Counted from the first letter of the stretch, positions 34,837 through 44,437 are shown. The stretch: DNA of 64,000 bases from JARRQB01 sp965368585 (GCA_965368585.1 CBDUNM010000008.1:1-64000); one strand, 5' to 3'. Notes: a model not told the origin generated them from the sequence alone. A program made the numbers and translations.

Positions 34837-35985
34837 TCATAGACAGAAGCGGGCGATCAAATCGCGTAACAGGGCGACGCCTGGCCGGATTTGCCCCAGC
34901 GAAAGAAACTCGTCGGGTTGGTGCGCCTGATCGATGTGGCCAGGCCCCAGTATGATGGTCTGCATGCCCAGTTCGTTCAAGTAGGGGCCTTCCGTACCGA
35001 ATGCGACCGCCGCAGCGCTATGCCCGGTCAATTTTTCCGCTGCCTTGACGATGGCCGATGTGGCATCGGTCTCCATGGCCGGTATGCCTTCGAACAGCGA
35101 TGAACGCTCGAACCCTAACCCGGATTCCGCGAGCGTCTTGGCCAGCCGTGCATCGAGTTCTTCGCGCAGGCGCACCAAATCCATCCCGGGCAGTTGGCGC
35201 AGGTCGAAATGCAGTTCGCAGTCAGCGCATATGCGATTGGGATTGTCGCCGCCGTGGATATGACCAAGATTGAGCGTGGGCACGGGCACCGCAAAAGCCG
35301 GATCGCGATAGCGTTGCTGCAGATCGACCCGCCAGGCAAGCAGTTCGGTGATTACTCGATGCATGCCTTCCAGGGCGTTGGTTCCCAGCGACGGGTCGCT
35401 CGAGTGACCGGATTGCCCCTGCAGTCGAATTGCCTCCATGGCGATTCCCTTGTGCATTCTGATCGGCCTCAGGCCGGTGGGTTCGCCGATGACGGCATAG
35501 CGCCCGAGTTGACGCCGCGCGTCGACCAGCGCCCGCGCACCGGACATGCTGCTTTCTTCGTCGGCGGTTGCGAGCAACACCAATGGGCGTTGCAGCCGGG
35601 TCAGATCGATGTCGTGTACCGCCTGCAGGGCGAAGGCGAAAAAGCTTTTCATGTCGGCCGTGCCCAATCCGTACAGGCAACCGTCGCGCTCCGTCACCTT
35701 GAAGGGATCGCTGCTCCAGCGGTTTTCATCGTAGGGCACGGTGTCGGTATGGCCCGCAAGCACTAGTCCGTCCGGTCCTTGCCCGGCGGTGGCGATCAGG
35801 TTGAACTTCCCCGGCGTCGCGGGGATTGCGAGTTTCTCGACCGTAAAGCCCAAGGCATCGCACCACCCCGCCAGCAAGTCGATGACTCGTTCGTTGCTCT
35901 GATCCCAGCGCACGCTCACGCTGCTCACCGAGGGTTCGGCGATGAGTTGGTCGATCATGTATCGAAGCTTGGGACGTAACATCAT
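34837..35985 (-). CDS. argE: Acetylornithine deacetylase
   Basis: 382 residues from the ATG at 35985, which lies one nt past the stop of a small membrane protein gene; a TTG at 36012 is a weaker option. M20 metallopeptidase with zinc ligands in LAGHTDTVPYD, GLGTADMKSF and ATADEESSMSGARAL, plus a C-terminal His in LGPGHIDQAHQPDE. It releases ornithine from N-acetylornithine. Having argE together with argA implies the linear arginine route. Confidence 0.94.
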   Translation of the reverse strand: MMLRPKLRYMIDQLIAEPSVSSVSVRWDQSNERVIDLLAGWCDALGFTVEKLAIPATPGKFNLIATAGQGPDGLVLAGHTDTVPYDENRWSSDPFKVTERDGCLYGLGTADMKSFFAFALQAVHDIDLTRLQRPLVLLATADEESSMSGARALVDARRQLGRYAVIGEPTGLRPIRMHKGIAMEAIRLQGQSGHSSDPSLGTNALEGMHRVITELLAWRVDLQQRYRDPAFAVPVPTLNLGHIHGGDNPNRICADCELHFDLRQLPGMDLVRLREELDARLAKTLAESGLGFERSSLFEGIPAMETDATSAIVKAAEKLTGHSAAAVAFGTEGPYLNELGMQTIILGPGHIDQAHQPDEFLSLGQIRPGVALLRDLIARFCL

Positions 35986-35986
35986 T

Positions 35987-36154
35987 TCAAGGTTTGATTC
36001 GCGGCGGGACAAATAGCATCAGCACCAAGGCGAGCGGGCCGATCAAGGCCGCCAGTAGTACCCAGTTGGCCGGTTTCAAGCCGCGCCGTTTGGCGAACTG
36101 GTGCGACAGAATCATGCCTGCGAGGCTCAAAAAGACCAGCAATACCGACATCAT
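35987..36154 (-). CDS. 55-residue membrane protein upstream of argE
   Basis: Starts MMSVLLVFLSLAGMILSHQF, then a basic turn (AKRRGLKPANW) and a second hydrophobic segment (VLLAALIGPLALVLMLFVPP), ending RIKP. The layout is two membrane helices with a positively charged loop. Its TGA is one nt before the argE ATG, suggesting translational coupling, and its start is 16 nt after the TetR gene end. Function unknown. Confidence 0.65.
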   Translation of the reverse strand: MMSVLLVFLSLAGMILSHQFAKRRGLKPANWVLLAALIGPLALVLMLFVPPRIKP

Positions 36155-36170
36155 TGCGAGTCGCCGCCGA

Positions 36171-36767
36171 TCAGTCCGCGAGGCACTCGTCTTCGCCGGT
36201 GGCGAGCTTCTCGATCCAAGTGTCCATACGCTTTTTCTCGCGTTCGAGAAACTCGGCGTCGCTGTGGATGTGAGTGATGACGCTTATCCCCTGTCCCCAG
36301 GCCAGGATACGACGCGACAATTCACGCGCCCGCCCGGCGTAACCCAACTCGGCGAGCTGGTCGGCTAGCCAGTCCTCGAACAGCAAGAACAGCGCGCGGG
36401 CTTCCGCCTGAAGATGGCGCTGCTCCTTGCCCAGCTCGGTATTCAGCGAGCCCATCGGGCAACCGAACTGCTGCAGCGATTCGACGCTGTCGGGCAGAAT
36501 ATGCAAAAAGCGTCTAATGCGCTCGAGCGGCGTGCGATAGCTTTCCGTCCATCCTTGCAGCATACGGCCGATCCGGTCCAGCCGGTACTGCAACGCCGCG
36601 CGCAGGATATCGTCCTTGGTCTTGAAGTAATAGTAGATGTTGCCTCGCGGCACACCGGCCGCTTCGACCACGTCGCTGAACGAGGTGCGGTTGTAGCCCT
36701 TGTGGTAGAAGAGGCGGTTGGCCGCCTCGACGATTCTCTGGCGTGTTCGTTCACTCTTACGTGGCAT
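36171..36767 (-). CDS. TetR/AcrR-family transcriptional regulator
   Basis: 198 residues from the ATG at 36767 (MPRKSERTRQ). Helix-turn-helix at residues 28-53 (TSFSDVVEAAGVPRGNIYYY). The ligand domain includes FGCPMGSLNTELGKEQRHL, typical of the NemR/AcuR-like branch with a conserved Cys-Pro. It is divergent from the SpoIIE-type gene; a GGACA-GA-TGTCC palindrome next to a TATACT -10 element lies upstream, suggesting autoregulation. Ligand unknown. Confidence 0.9.
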   Translation of the reverse strand: MPRKSERTRQRIVEAANRLFYHKGYNRTSFSDVVEAAGVPRGNIYYYFKTKDDILRAALQYRLDRIGRMLQGWTESYRTPLERIRRFLHILPDSVESLQQFGCPMGSLNTELGKEQRHLQAEARALFLLFEDWLADQLAELGYAGRARELSRRILAWGQGISVITHIHSDAEFLEREKKRMDTWIEKLATGEDECLAD

Positions 36768-36808
36768 AGCGGACCGCCGAACGATTGACAGTATTGCCGA
36801 TAAGTATA

Positions 36809-36820
36809 GGACAGATGTCC
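36809..36820. promoter_or_regulatory. Candidate TetR operator GGACA-GA-TGTCC
   Basis: Perfect 5-nt arms, 42 nt upstream of the TetR start. On the minus strand TATACT directly follows the palindrome, so a bound repressor would cover the promoter. Confidence 0.5.
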
Positions 36821-36998
36821 GAATTAATCCATGTGGTACCGGCAGGTGCGGGAACCGTATGTCGATGACCGGTCCCGGGTTCCCATCGTCGCGCGTATTC
36901 GGCCGCTTCTGGTTCAAGATTTCCCGGCCCAAGACGCCAACCAGGGGAGCAAATCTGATAGCGGATATCTCGATTTCCCGATCGAGGGCCAGCGAATA

Positions 36999-38441
36999 AT
37001 GGAAAACACGCCTTTGCAAATGTCGCACCGGGTCAACCACGAGCGCGTCAGAGTGTTATTCCGCCAACTCAATGTCGCATTGATCAACAGCCTGGTGATC
37101 GCCACCATCGTGGCCGGTATTCTGGGTATCGATCGACCGGTCATCGCGTTGTGGTTCGGCACCCACATCGTTATCACCCTGCTGCGTCTGGCGCTGGCGC
37201 GACGCTTCAGCCGCGGTCAACCGGGCGGTGAGGATCTCGGTCCTTGGCTCAGGGGCTACACGCTTGGCGCCCTGGCGTCGGGCATCACTTGGGCCATGGT
37301 CCTGCCCCTCGGGCTGGATACCTCCCCGCTGAGCAGCGCGACCGTGATCACCTGCATGGTGCTGGCGGGGATCGTCGCGGGCGCCTTGCCCACCATGTCC
37401 GCATCGGTCGGCGCCTACGTCGTCTTCTCTCTGCCCATCTTGTCGGCGGTCGTCGTGTGGAGCCTGTTCAAGGCGTCTCCCGCGCTGCCCAGTCTCGCCC
37501 TGGTCAGCGCCCTGTACATGGTAGTTATGCTGATTGCGGTGCGGCAATTCAACCAGTTGCTGGTGCAGGGCCTGGGACTGGGATTGGATAAGCTCGACTT
37601 GCTGGAGCGCGTCAAAGCAGACCATACAGCGTTACAAAAAGTGCAGAGCGTGACGCTGCGCGAACACCAACTCGCCGCCCATGTCATGGACAGTCTGATC
37701 CAGACCAAAGTCTGCGCTGATTGTGGAATTCGCCGTCACCATCAGCCGTTGCACGATTTTGAAGGAGATATCTTTCTCTTCGACATTGCGCGCGACGGTT
37801 CCGCCCGGCTGTTGCTGGGCGACGCTACCGGACATGGTTTGTCGGCGGCACTGGCAGCCATCCCGGTCGCGCAGACATTCAACGCCGTGAATCGTAAAGG
37901 GTTATCCGCTGACATCCTGATCGCGGAACTGAATCATAACCTGCATCGTATGTTGCCCGGCAGCATGTTCGTCGCGGCCGCGCTCCTGGAAATGCGCTTG
38001 AACGGCACCGGCGGCTGCGACGTGCAGGTGTGGAATGGCGGGCTGGATGACCTGTTGGTGCGTCGGACAAACGGGACGATAGAGCGGGTGCCGTCACGTA
38101 ATCTGGCCTTGGGCATTCTCGATGAAACGGCTTTCTCGGCGCAGTTCCAAACCTTGGATCTGGACGTCGGCGACTGCCTCTACGCGTATTCCGACGGTGT
38201 CACCGAGGCCGTCGACGCGAGCGGTCGGTTGTTTACCCGGGAGCGCCTGGAAACGGTATTGAGTACGGCCGAACACGGGCGACGCCTGCCCGCCGTTGTC
38301 GAGGCGGTGACCGAATTCCGTGGTTCGGTGCCGTTGCAAGACGACCTGACCATCCTGGAGATCGATTCCGGCGACCTGGCTGACTCACTGGGGCGACGCT
38401 TGAACGAGTGCCGCACTGACGTGCGGCTTGCCGCGGGTTGA
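36999..38441 (+). CDS. Membrane-bound SpoIIE/RsbU-type PP2C phosphatase
   Basis: 480 residues from the ATG at 36999. The N-terminal half (residues 20-190) has about six membrane helices (for example SLVIATIVAGILGI, ALVSALYMVVMLIA), a short coiled coil follows, then a CxxC pair (VCADCGIRRH) and the PP2C-like domain: DFEGDIFLFDIARDG, LLLGDATGHGLSAALAAIP, DCLYAYSDGVTEA and QDDLTIL, with metal-binding aspartates in place. Such proteins dephosphorylate anti-sigma antagonists in stress signalling. No partner-switch genes are nearby. Confidence 0.9.
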   Translation: MENTPLQMSHRVNHERVRVLFRQLNVALINSLVIATIVAGILGIDRPVIALWFGTHIVITLLRLALARRFSRGQPGGEDLGPWLRGYTLGALASGITWAMVLPLGLDTSPLSSATVITCMVLAGIVAGALPTMSASVGAYVVFSLPILSAVVVWSLFKASPALPSLALVSALYMVVMLIAVRQFNQLLVQGLGLGLDKLDLLERVKADHTALQKVQSVTLREHQLAAHVMDSLIQTKVCADCGIRRHHQPLHDFEGDIFLFDIARDGSARLLLGDATGHGLSAALAAIPVAQTFNAVNRKGLSADILIAELNHNLHRMLPGSMFVAAALLEMRLNGTGGCDVQVWNGGLDDLLVRRTNGTIERVPSRNLALGILDETAFSAQFQTLDLDVGDCLYAYSDGVTEAVDASGRLFTRERLETVLSTAEHGRRLPAVVEAVTEFRGSVPLQDDLTILEIDSGDLADSLGRRLNECRTDVRLAAG

Positions 38442-38446
38442 GCAGC

Positions 38447-38477
38447 ATCGGGTTGACGCAGGAAACAGCCCGATTTT
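38447..38477 (+). terminator. Terminator after the SpoIIE-type gene
   Basis: Arms ATCGGGTTG (38447-38455) and CAGCCCGAT (38466-38474), one G-U pair, followed by TTT. Located six nt past the stop codon, before ilvD. Confidence 0.65.
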
Positions 38478-38558
38478 CCCAGTAGTTGCCTGCGTATCGT
38501 ACCCGCCTTCGCGTTCAGGCATAATCGGGGCTCGAACATTCATTTAGTCGAGTCGCAT

Positions 38559-40412
38559 ATGCCCCAATATCGATCCCGTACCACCACTCATGGCCGCAAT
38601 ATGGCGGGTGCTCGCGCGTTGTGGCGGGCGACCGGCATGAAGGATGGCGACTTCGATAAACCGATTGTTGCGATAGCCAATTCCTTCACTCAGTTTGTAC
38701 CGGGTCACGTACATCTGAAAGATCTCGGGCAGCTGGTCGCGCGCGAGATCGAAGCGGCGGGCGGCGTGGCCAAGGAATTCAACACCATTGCCGTTGACGA
38801 CGGCATCGCCATGGGGCACGGGGGCATGTTGTATTCGCTGCCGTCGCGCGACATCATCGCCGACAGTGTCGAATACATGGTCAACGCCCATTGCGCGGAC
38901 GCGCTGGTCTGTATATCCAATTGCGACAAGATTACGCCGGGGATGCTGATGGCGGCGCTGCGCTTGAATATCCCGGCCGTATTCGTGTCCGGTGGTCCGA
39001 TGGAGGCGGGCAAGGTTCACCTGGCGGCCAGGGGCGAGGTCAAGCTGGATCTGGTCGATGCCATGGTCTCGGCGGCGAATCCCGAGGAGTCCGACGCGGA
39101 TGTGGAAGCGATCGAGCGCTCGGCCTGCCCGACCTGCGGGTCGTGCTCGGGCATGTTCACGGCCAATTCGATGAACTGCCTGACGGAAGCATTGGGTTTG
39201 TCGCTGCCGGGCAACGGGTCGCTGCTGGCAACGCACGCCGATCGCAAGGAACTGTTCCTGCAGGCCGGGCGCTTGATCGTGGAACTGGCGCGACGTTACT
39301 ACGAGCAGGATGACGAAAGCGCCTTACCCCGTAAGATCGCGAGCTTTGCCGCGTTTGAAAACGCGATGAGTCTGGATATCGCGATGGGCGGTTCCACCAA
39401 CACCGTGCTCCACCTGCTCGCGGCGGCGCATGAGGGTGATGTGGACTTCACCATGGTGGATATCGACCGCTTGAGCCGTAAGGTGCCCAATCTGTGTAAA
39501 GTGGCGCCGGCGACGCAGCAGTACCATATGGAGGACGTGCACCGTGCCGGGGGCGTGATCGGTATTCTGGGCGAATTGGATCGCGCCGGCCTGATCCATC
39601 GGGATATCCCGACCACTCATGCGAGAACGCTGGGCGAGGCCCTCGATCGATGGGATATCGTGCGTACCCAGGAGGAGCAGGCACGTACCCGCTTCCTCGC
39701 CGGTCCAGGCGGCATCCCGACGCAGGTGGCCTTCAGTCAGGATTCCCGCTGGCCGGACCTGGATCTGGATCGCCGCGAAGGGTGTATCCGTGATCTCGAA
39801 CACGCTTACTCGAAGGACGGCGGTCTGGCCGTACTCTACGGCAATCTGGCGGAACAGGGTTGTATCGTTAAGACTGCGGGTGTCGACGCGTCCATACTGA
39901 CCTTTTCAGGTCCGGCGCGCATCTTCGAAAGCCAGGATGCGGCTGTCGATGCCATTTTACGCGGGGAGATCGAACCGGGTGACGTGGTCCTCATCCGTTA
40001 CGAGGGCCCCAAGGGCGGGCCCGGTATGCAGGAGATGTTGTATCCGACCAGTTATCTGAAATCCAAGGGTCTAGGCAAGGCCTGCGCCCTGATTACCGAC
40101 GGTCGATTCTCCGGCGGGACGTCGGGGCTTTCGATCGGACACTGTTCGCCCGAGGCGGCGGAGGGCGGCAATATCGGGCTGGTGCGCGACGGTGACCTGA
40201 TCGAAATCGATATCCCGCATCGTATGATCAATGTCGCGGTCTCCGCCGACGAGCTCAGTCGCAGGCGTAGTGCGATGGAGGCCAAAGGCGCGGCGGCGTG
40301 GCAACCGGAAGGCCGTGACCGCGTCGTAAGCCTGGCGCTGCAGGCCTATGCCGCATTGACCACGTCGGCGTCGCGCGGCGCAGTGCGGGATCTGTCGCAG
40401 CTCAAGCGCTGA
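38559..40412 (+). CDS. ilvD: Dihydroxy-acid dehydratase
   Basis: 617 residues, usual length. Third common step of branched-chain amino acid synthesis, removing water from 2,3-dihydroxy acids. Cluster ligands are visible in SNCDKITPGM and CPTCGSCSGMFTANSMNC; KGGPGMQEMLYPTSYL and DGRFSGGTSGLSIGH are conserved active-site segments. Transcribed alone; the convergent SH3b gene ends 42 nt downstream. Confidence 0.97.
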   Translation: MPQYRSRTTTHGRNMAGARALWRATGMKDGDFDKPIVAIANSFTQFVPGHVHLKDLGQLVAREIEAAGGVAKEFNTIAVDDGIAMGHGGMLYSLPSRDIIADSVEYMVNAHCADALVCISNCDKITPGMLMAALRLNIPAVFVSGGPMEAGKVHLAARGEVKLDLVDAMVSAANPEESDADVEAIERSACPTCGSCSGMFTANSMNCLTEALGLSLPGNGSLLATHADRKELFLQAGRLIVELARRYYEQDDESALPRKIASFAAFENAMSLDIAMGGSTNTVLHLLAAAHEGDVDFTMVDIDRLSRKVPNLCKVAPATQQYHMEDVHRAGGVIGILGELDRAGLIHRDIPTTHARTLGEALDRWDIVRTQEEQARTRFLAGPGGIPTQVAFSQDSRWPDLDLDRREGCIRDLEHAYSKDGGLAVLYGNLAEQGCIVKTAGVDASILTFSGPARIFESQDAAVDAILRGEIEPGDVVLIRYEGPKGGPGMQEMLYPTSYLKSKGLGKACALITDGRFSGGTSGLSIGHCSPEAAEGGNIGLVRDGDLIEIDIPHRMINVAVSADELSRRRSAMEAKGAAAWQPEGRDRVVSLALQAYAALTTSASRGAVRDLSQLKR

Positions 40413-40454
40413 TCTTCGAATCGGGCGTGCCAGCGCCAATGGCGATGGGGCGTA

Positions 40455-41135
40455 CTAGAGCGACCCCCAGCTGTCGCGGCGCCGGCGGATGCGCAGTCGC
40501 GGCAGAATCAGGCCGAGGATAATGCCGCCGGTGATTACTCCGGCGCCGATCAGAAACCAGCGCTGCGCATTGCCGTTTTCCAGCTCTCTTTTTTCCTGCT
40601 TGAGGTCTTCGGACTCCCGGGTCAACGTCGCCACGCGACTACGCAGTTCGTTGCGCTCGTTGGAGATGCGTACCGCGTTGGCGGAGGTGCGTTTGAGCGC
40701 ATCGAGTTCCGTTTCGATCTCCTGCTTGATTTTTTGCAACTCCGCGTGAGCACTTTTCAGTGCGGTGTGTTCATTCTGCAGTGCGGCAAGTTTCGCGCTC
40801 AACTCCCCTGGTTTAGCCTCGAGTTCCGTGAGCCGCTCCTGCAGTTTGGTCAGCTGTTCCCTGGCAACGGGTTCTTTGACCAGCTGGTGGGTCAGCACGT
40901 AGCCTTCCTTGCCGTCTGCCGTGCGGACTTTGGAGTAGCCGGTCTTTGCGTTGGCGCTGACAACGTTCACTGCTTCCCCGGTCGGTAGCATTTTGACGAT
41001 ACGGTGGGTCGCCGATTCACCCTTGCGCATGGTGACCTTGAATTGATCGGTGATGTAGCGTGTTTCCGCCAGCGACTCGACGCTCAGCGCCAGTAAGGGA
41101 AGAAACAACAAGAGCCACTGTTTAAGCTGATACAT
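40455..41135 (-). CDS. SH3b-domain membrane protein with coiled coil
   Basis: 226 residues. Signal peptide to about residue 23 (LLLFLPLLALSVESLA), bacterial SH3 domain at 25-90 (ITDQFKVTMRKGESATHRIV, ADGKEGYVLTHQLV), long coiled coil at 95-185, and a C-terminal membrane helix (WFLIGAGVITGGIILGLILP) with a basic tail RLRIRRRRDS. This is the layout of the TIGR04211 family, which is widespread in gammaproteobacteria and of unknown role, probably at the cell envelope. Confidence 0.88.
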   Translation of the reverse strand: MYQLKQWLLLFLPLLALSVESLAETRYITDQFKVTMRKGESATHRIVKMLPTGEAVNVVSANAKTGYSKVRTADGKEGYVLTHQLVKEPVAREQLTKLQERLTELEAKPGELSAKLAALQNEHTALKSAHAELQKIKQEIETELDALKRTSANAVRISNERNELRSRVATLTRESEDLKQEKRELENGNAQRWFLIGAGVITGGIILGLILPRLRIRRRRDSWGSL

Positions 41136-41205
41136 GTAACAGGTCCTGATTACGGCGCGGACAGCGAGCGCTGGCGCATAAAGTCAATTTCGAAGGCATC
41201 GATGT

Positions 41206-42267
41206 TCAACGTGTACCGATAGGGTCGCACGGGAAACTGATCAGGTGATCCGCCGCCACCCGCACCTTCACCCGGTCGCCAAGCGAGTAATCGCGATGAC
41301 TGGGGAACAGCGACATGACGGTTGCTCCCGTATCGAGCTTCAAGGTGTACAGGGTTTCAGCCCCCTTGAATGCTTTTTCCGCAACGATGGCTGAAATCTG
41401 GCCCTCCGGGTCGGGTACGATATCATCCGGCCGCAGCAAAATCTCCACGCAGGTGCCAATCGGGTCGCTGTAGGCTCGGTTTCCCTGTAGATCACCGATC
41501 TCGGTACGGAAGCTGTCCGGCGTCGTCAACATACCCTTGATGAACACGCCTTGCCCGACGAAATCGGCGATGAAGCGATCGGCGGGTTCGTGATACAGGT
41601 TGAACGGGGTGTCCCATTGCAGGATCTTCCCGTCACGCAGTACGCCTACTTTATCCGATACGGCGAACGCTTCGTGTTGATCGTGCGTAACCAAGATGCC
41701 GGTGATCCCCTCGTGCTTGAGAATGTCACGCACCTCTATGCTCAGCCGCTCGCGCAGTTCCACGTCCAGATTGGAAAAGGGCTCGTCCATCAGCAGCAGC
41801 GTCGGCTGGGGGGCTAGCGCCCGCGCCAGCGCGATACGCTGCTGCTGGCCGCCGGAAAGTTCGTGGGGATAGCGGTCTCCCAGGCCTTCCAGCCCAATGG
41901 CGGATAACAATCGCTGGGTGATGGCGATGCGCTCGCGGGCTTTTCGCTTGCGCAAGCCGAAGGCGATGTTGTCGGTCACGGTGAGGTGTGGGAACAGCGC
42001 GTAGTCCTGAAAGACCATACCGATGGCGCGCGCTTCGGGTGGCACCGTCCGCGTGGCCAGCGACACCGTTTTCCCGGCTATCTGAATAGACCCCGACTGG
42101 ATCGGTTCGAAGCCCGCGATCGCCCGTAGCACGGTTGTCTTGCCGCATCCGCTGGGTCCGAGCAAGCTGGCGATTTCACCGTGATTGACGTGAAACGAAA
42201 GCGCCTCGACTACCGGATGAGCTTCGTCGTAACCGCAGGTAACGTTTTCGACTTTCAGTAAGGGCAT
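41206..42267 (-). CDS. ABC transporter ATP-binding protein, ferric-iron/FbpC type
   Basis: 353 residues. Walker A GPSGCGKTT, Q-loop VFQDYALFPHLTV, signature LSGGQQQRIALARAL, Walker B LLLMDEP and H-loop VTHDQHEAFAVSD are all intact. The C-terminal part has a TOBE-like domain (EILLRPDDIVPD). Closest in style to FbpC, which drives ferric-iron import. No permease or binding protein is in the window, and the gene follows argD-argF at 32 nt, an unexpected partner. Confidence 0.85.
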   Translation of the reverse strand: MPLLKVENVTCGYDEAHPVVEALSFHVNHGEIASLLGPSGCGKTTVLRAIAGFEPIQSGSIQIAGKTVSLATRTVPPEARAIGMVFQDYALFPHLTVTDNIAFGLRKRKARERIAITQRLLSAIGLEGLGDRYPHELSGGQQQRIALARALAPQPTLLLMDEPFSNLDVELRERLSIEVRDILKHEGITGILVTHDQHEAFAVSDKVGVLRDGKILQWDTPFNLYHEPADRFIADFVGQGVFIKGMLTTPDSFRTEIGDLQGNRAYSDPIGTCVEILLRPDDIVPDPEGQISAIVAEKAFKGAETLYTLKLDTGATVMSLFPSHRDYSLGDRVKVRVAADHLISFPCDPIGTR

Positions 42268-42299
42268 AATCGGGCGTCGCCGCAGTGCGGCCGGTCATC

Positions 42300-43226
42300 T
42301 TATGGGGTGTCGGGCATGAGCAGAAATTCCAGCAGCGCCTTCTGCGCGTGCAAGCGGTTCTCCGCTTCGTCCCAGACCACGCTGTCCGGCGCGTCGAGTA
42401 CCTCGGCGGCGACCTCTTTTCCCCGGTAGGCCGGCAAGCAGTGCATGAAAAGCGCGTCGGGCGCGGCGCGCTTCATTAAGTCAGCCGTCACTATGTAATC
42501 GGCAAAAGCCTTTTCGCGCCGTGCCTTCTCTTCTTCTTGGCCCATACTGACCCATGTGTCGGTCACGACCAGATGGCAGCCTTCAACAGCTGCCGTCGGA
42601 TCCGCGATAATCTCACACCGGTCGCCGGCGGCGGCGAGAATTTCGGCGTCGGGCTCGAAACCCTCGGGGCAGGCGATGTGCAGCGTGAAATCGAACCGGC
42701 GCGCCGCGTTGATATACGAATGGCACATGTTGTTGCCGTCGCCTATCCACACCACGGTTCGACCGCGGATATCGCCGCGATGTTCGAAGTACGTCTGCAT
42801 GTCCGCCAGCAGTTGGCAGGGATGGTACAGATCGGTCAGGCCGTTGATGACCGGGACGCGCGAGTAGGCGGCGAACCGCTCCGCTTTCTCATGCTCGTAG
42901 GTGCGGATCATAACCCCGTCGATCATGCCCGACAGCACCCTGGCGGTATCCTCAATGGGTTCGCCCCGGCCCAACTGAGTGTCTTGTGGCGACAGAAACA
43001 TCGCCGATCCACCCAACTGCACCATCCCCGCGTCGAACGCCACCCGCGTTCGGGTCGACGATTTCTCGAAAATCATTCCCAGCACCTTGTTCCGCAGAGG
43101 GGTGTGGGGTTGCCGGCTGCGCCGCAGTTGCTTCAGTTCGCTCGCTCGTGACACCAACTGTCGCAACTCGTTGGATGAAAGATCCAACAATGACAGAAAA
43201 TGCCGCGGCTTGGATTGATCGGTCAT
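42300..43226 (-). CDS. argF: Ornithine carbamoyltransferase
   Basis: 308 residues. Makes citrulline from ornithine and carbamoyl phosphate. Conserved segments: FEKSSTRTRVAFD (carbamoyl phosphate site), HPCQLLADMQT, a late MHCLPAYRGKEV with the ornithine-site Cys, and WDEAENRLHAQKAL. Second in the argD-argF unit, 32 nt after argD. Confidence 0.95.
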   Translation of the reverse strand: MTDQSKPRHFLSLLDLSSNELRQLVSRASELKQLRRSRQPHTPLRNKVLGMIFEKSSTRTRVAFDAGMVQLGGSAMFLSPQDTQLGRGEPIEDTARVLSGMIDGVMIRTYEHEKAERFAAYSRVPVINGLTDLYHPCQLLADMQTYFEHRGDIRGRTVVWIGDGNNMCHSYINAARRFDFTLHIACPEGFEPDAEILAAAGDRCEIIADPTAAVEGCHLVVTDTWVSMGQEEEKARREKAFADYIVTADLMKRAAPDALFMHCLPAYRGKEVAAEVLDAPDSVVWDEAENRLHAQKALLEFLLMPDTP

Positions 43227-43258
43227 TAAATGGACTCCTGCCCGTCGTGGATGGGCGG

Positions 43259-44437
43259 TCAGTCAGCGGCCAGAAAGGCCTCGATAAGATCCGAAAGTTT
43301 GGCCACCAGGGGGTCGGCTTCGGCCGGCGTGATCACGAGTGGTGGCAGCAGGCGGACGACGCGATCGGCGGTCACGTTGATCAGCAACCCGGCGTCGAGT
43401 GCCTGCTGCACCAGTTCGCCGCAGGGTCGGGCCAATTCGATGCCGATCATCAGTCCGTGGTTGCGGATGTCCGCGACGCCGTTGAGGTGGCCGAGTCTGG
43501 CGTGGAAGCCGTCGCGCAGGTGCTGGCCCATACTGGCGGCGTTCGCGGTCAAGTTGTCGCGTTCGATGATCTGCAGCGTGGTAATCGCCGCGCGGCATAC
43601 CAAGGGGTTGCCGCCGAAGGTCGAACCGTGGCTGCCGGGCCCAAACAAGTCCGCCGCGCGGCCGTGTGCGAGGCAGGCGCCGACCGGAACGCCGTTGCCC
43701 AGCCCCTTGGCCAGGGTCATGACGTCGGGAATGATCTCGCTGTGCTGATGCGCGAACATACGTCCGGTGCGCGCCATACCGGACTGAATCTCATCCAGCA
43801 TCATCAACCAGTCGTGGTCGTCGCACAAGCGGCGTATGCCCGCCAGATAGTCGTCAGGGGGCAGATTGATGCCGCCTTCCCCCTGGACCGGCTCGAGCAG
43901 GACGGCGACGACATTGTGATTGTTCTGCGCCACGGCCCGGAGTGCTTCGATTTCGCCGTAAGGCACCCGGACAAAGCCTTGCACCAAGGGCTCGAACCCC
44001 GCTTGCACTTTACGGTTTCCGGTGGCGGTCAAGGTGGCCAGTGTACGGCCGTGAAAACTATTTTCGGCGACCACGATGGCGGGCGACTCGATTTGTCGGG
44101 TGCGGCCGTGCAGCCGGGCGAGCTTGATGGCGGCTTCGTTGGCTTCGGCGCCGGAGTTGGAGAAAAACACCCGATCCATTTTCGACACCCGCGCCAGCAT
44201 GCTGCCGAGTTCTTCCTGGTGCGCGATGCCGTACAGGTTGGACGTATGCACCAGCTGAGAAGCCTGATCACACAGCGCGGCGGCGATCTCGGGGTGGGCG
44301 TGTCCCAGGCCGCACACCGCGATGCCCGAAAGGGCATCCAGGTAGCGTTTTCCCTCCGTATCCCACAGCCAGCACCCTTCGCCTTTGACAAAAGTCACGG
44401 GGAGCCGCTTGTAAGTGGCCATCAAGGTACTCGACAT
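43259..44437 (-). CDS. argD: Acetylornithine aminotransferase
   Basis: 392 residues from the ATG at 44437 (MSSTLMATYKRLPVTFVKGE). Class III PLP aminotransferase: NSGAEANEAAIKLARLHGRT, NSFHGRTLATLTATGN, MLDEIQSGMARTG and the lysine region VMTLAKGLGNGVPVGACLA. Works between ArgC and ArgE. Upstream 28 nt lies a hairpin followed by T-rich sequence on this strand, which may attenuate transcription into argD. Confidence 0.95.
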   Translation of the reverse strand: MSSTLMATYKRLPVTFVKGEGCWLWDTEGKRYLDALSGIAVCGLGHAHPEIAAALCDQASQLVHTSNLYGIAHQEELGSMLARVSKMDRVFFSNSGAEANEAAIKLARLHGRTRQIESPAIVVAENSFHGRTLATLTATGNRKVQAGFEPLVQGFVRVPYGEIEALRAVAQNNHNVVAVLLEPVQGEGGINLPPDDYLAGIRRLCDDHDWLMMLDEIQSGMARTGRMFAHQHSEIIPDVMTLAKGLGNGVPVGACLAHGRAADLFGPGSHGSTFGGNPLVCRAAITTLQIIERDNLTANAASMGQHLRDGFHARLGHLNGVADIRNHGLMIGIELARPCGELVQQALDAGLLINVTADRVVRLLPPLVITPAEADPLVAKLSDLIEAFLAAD

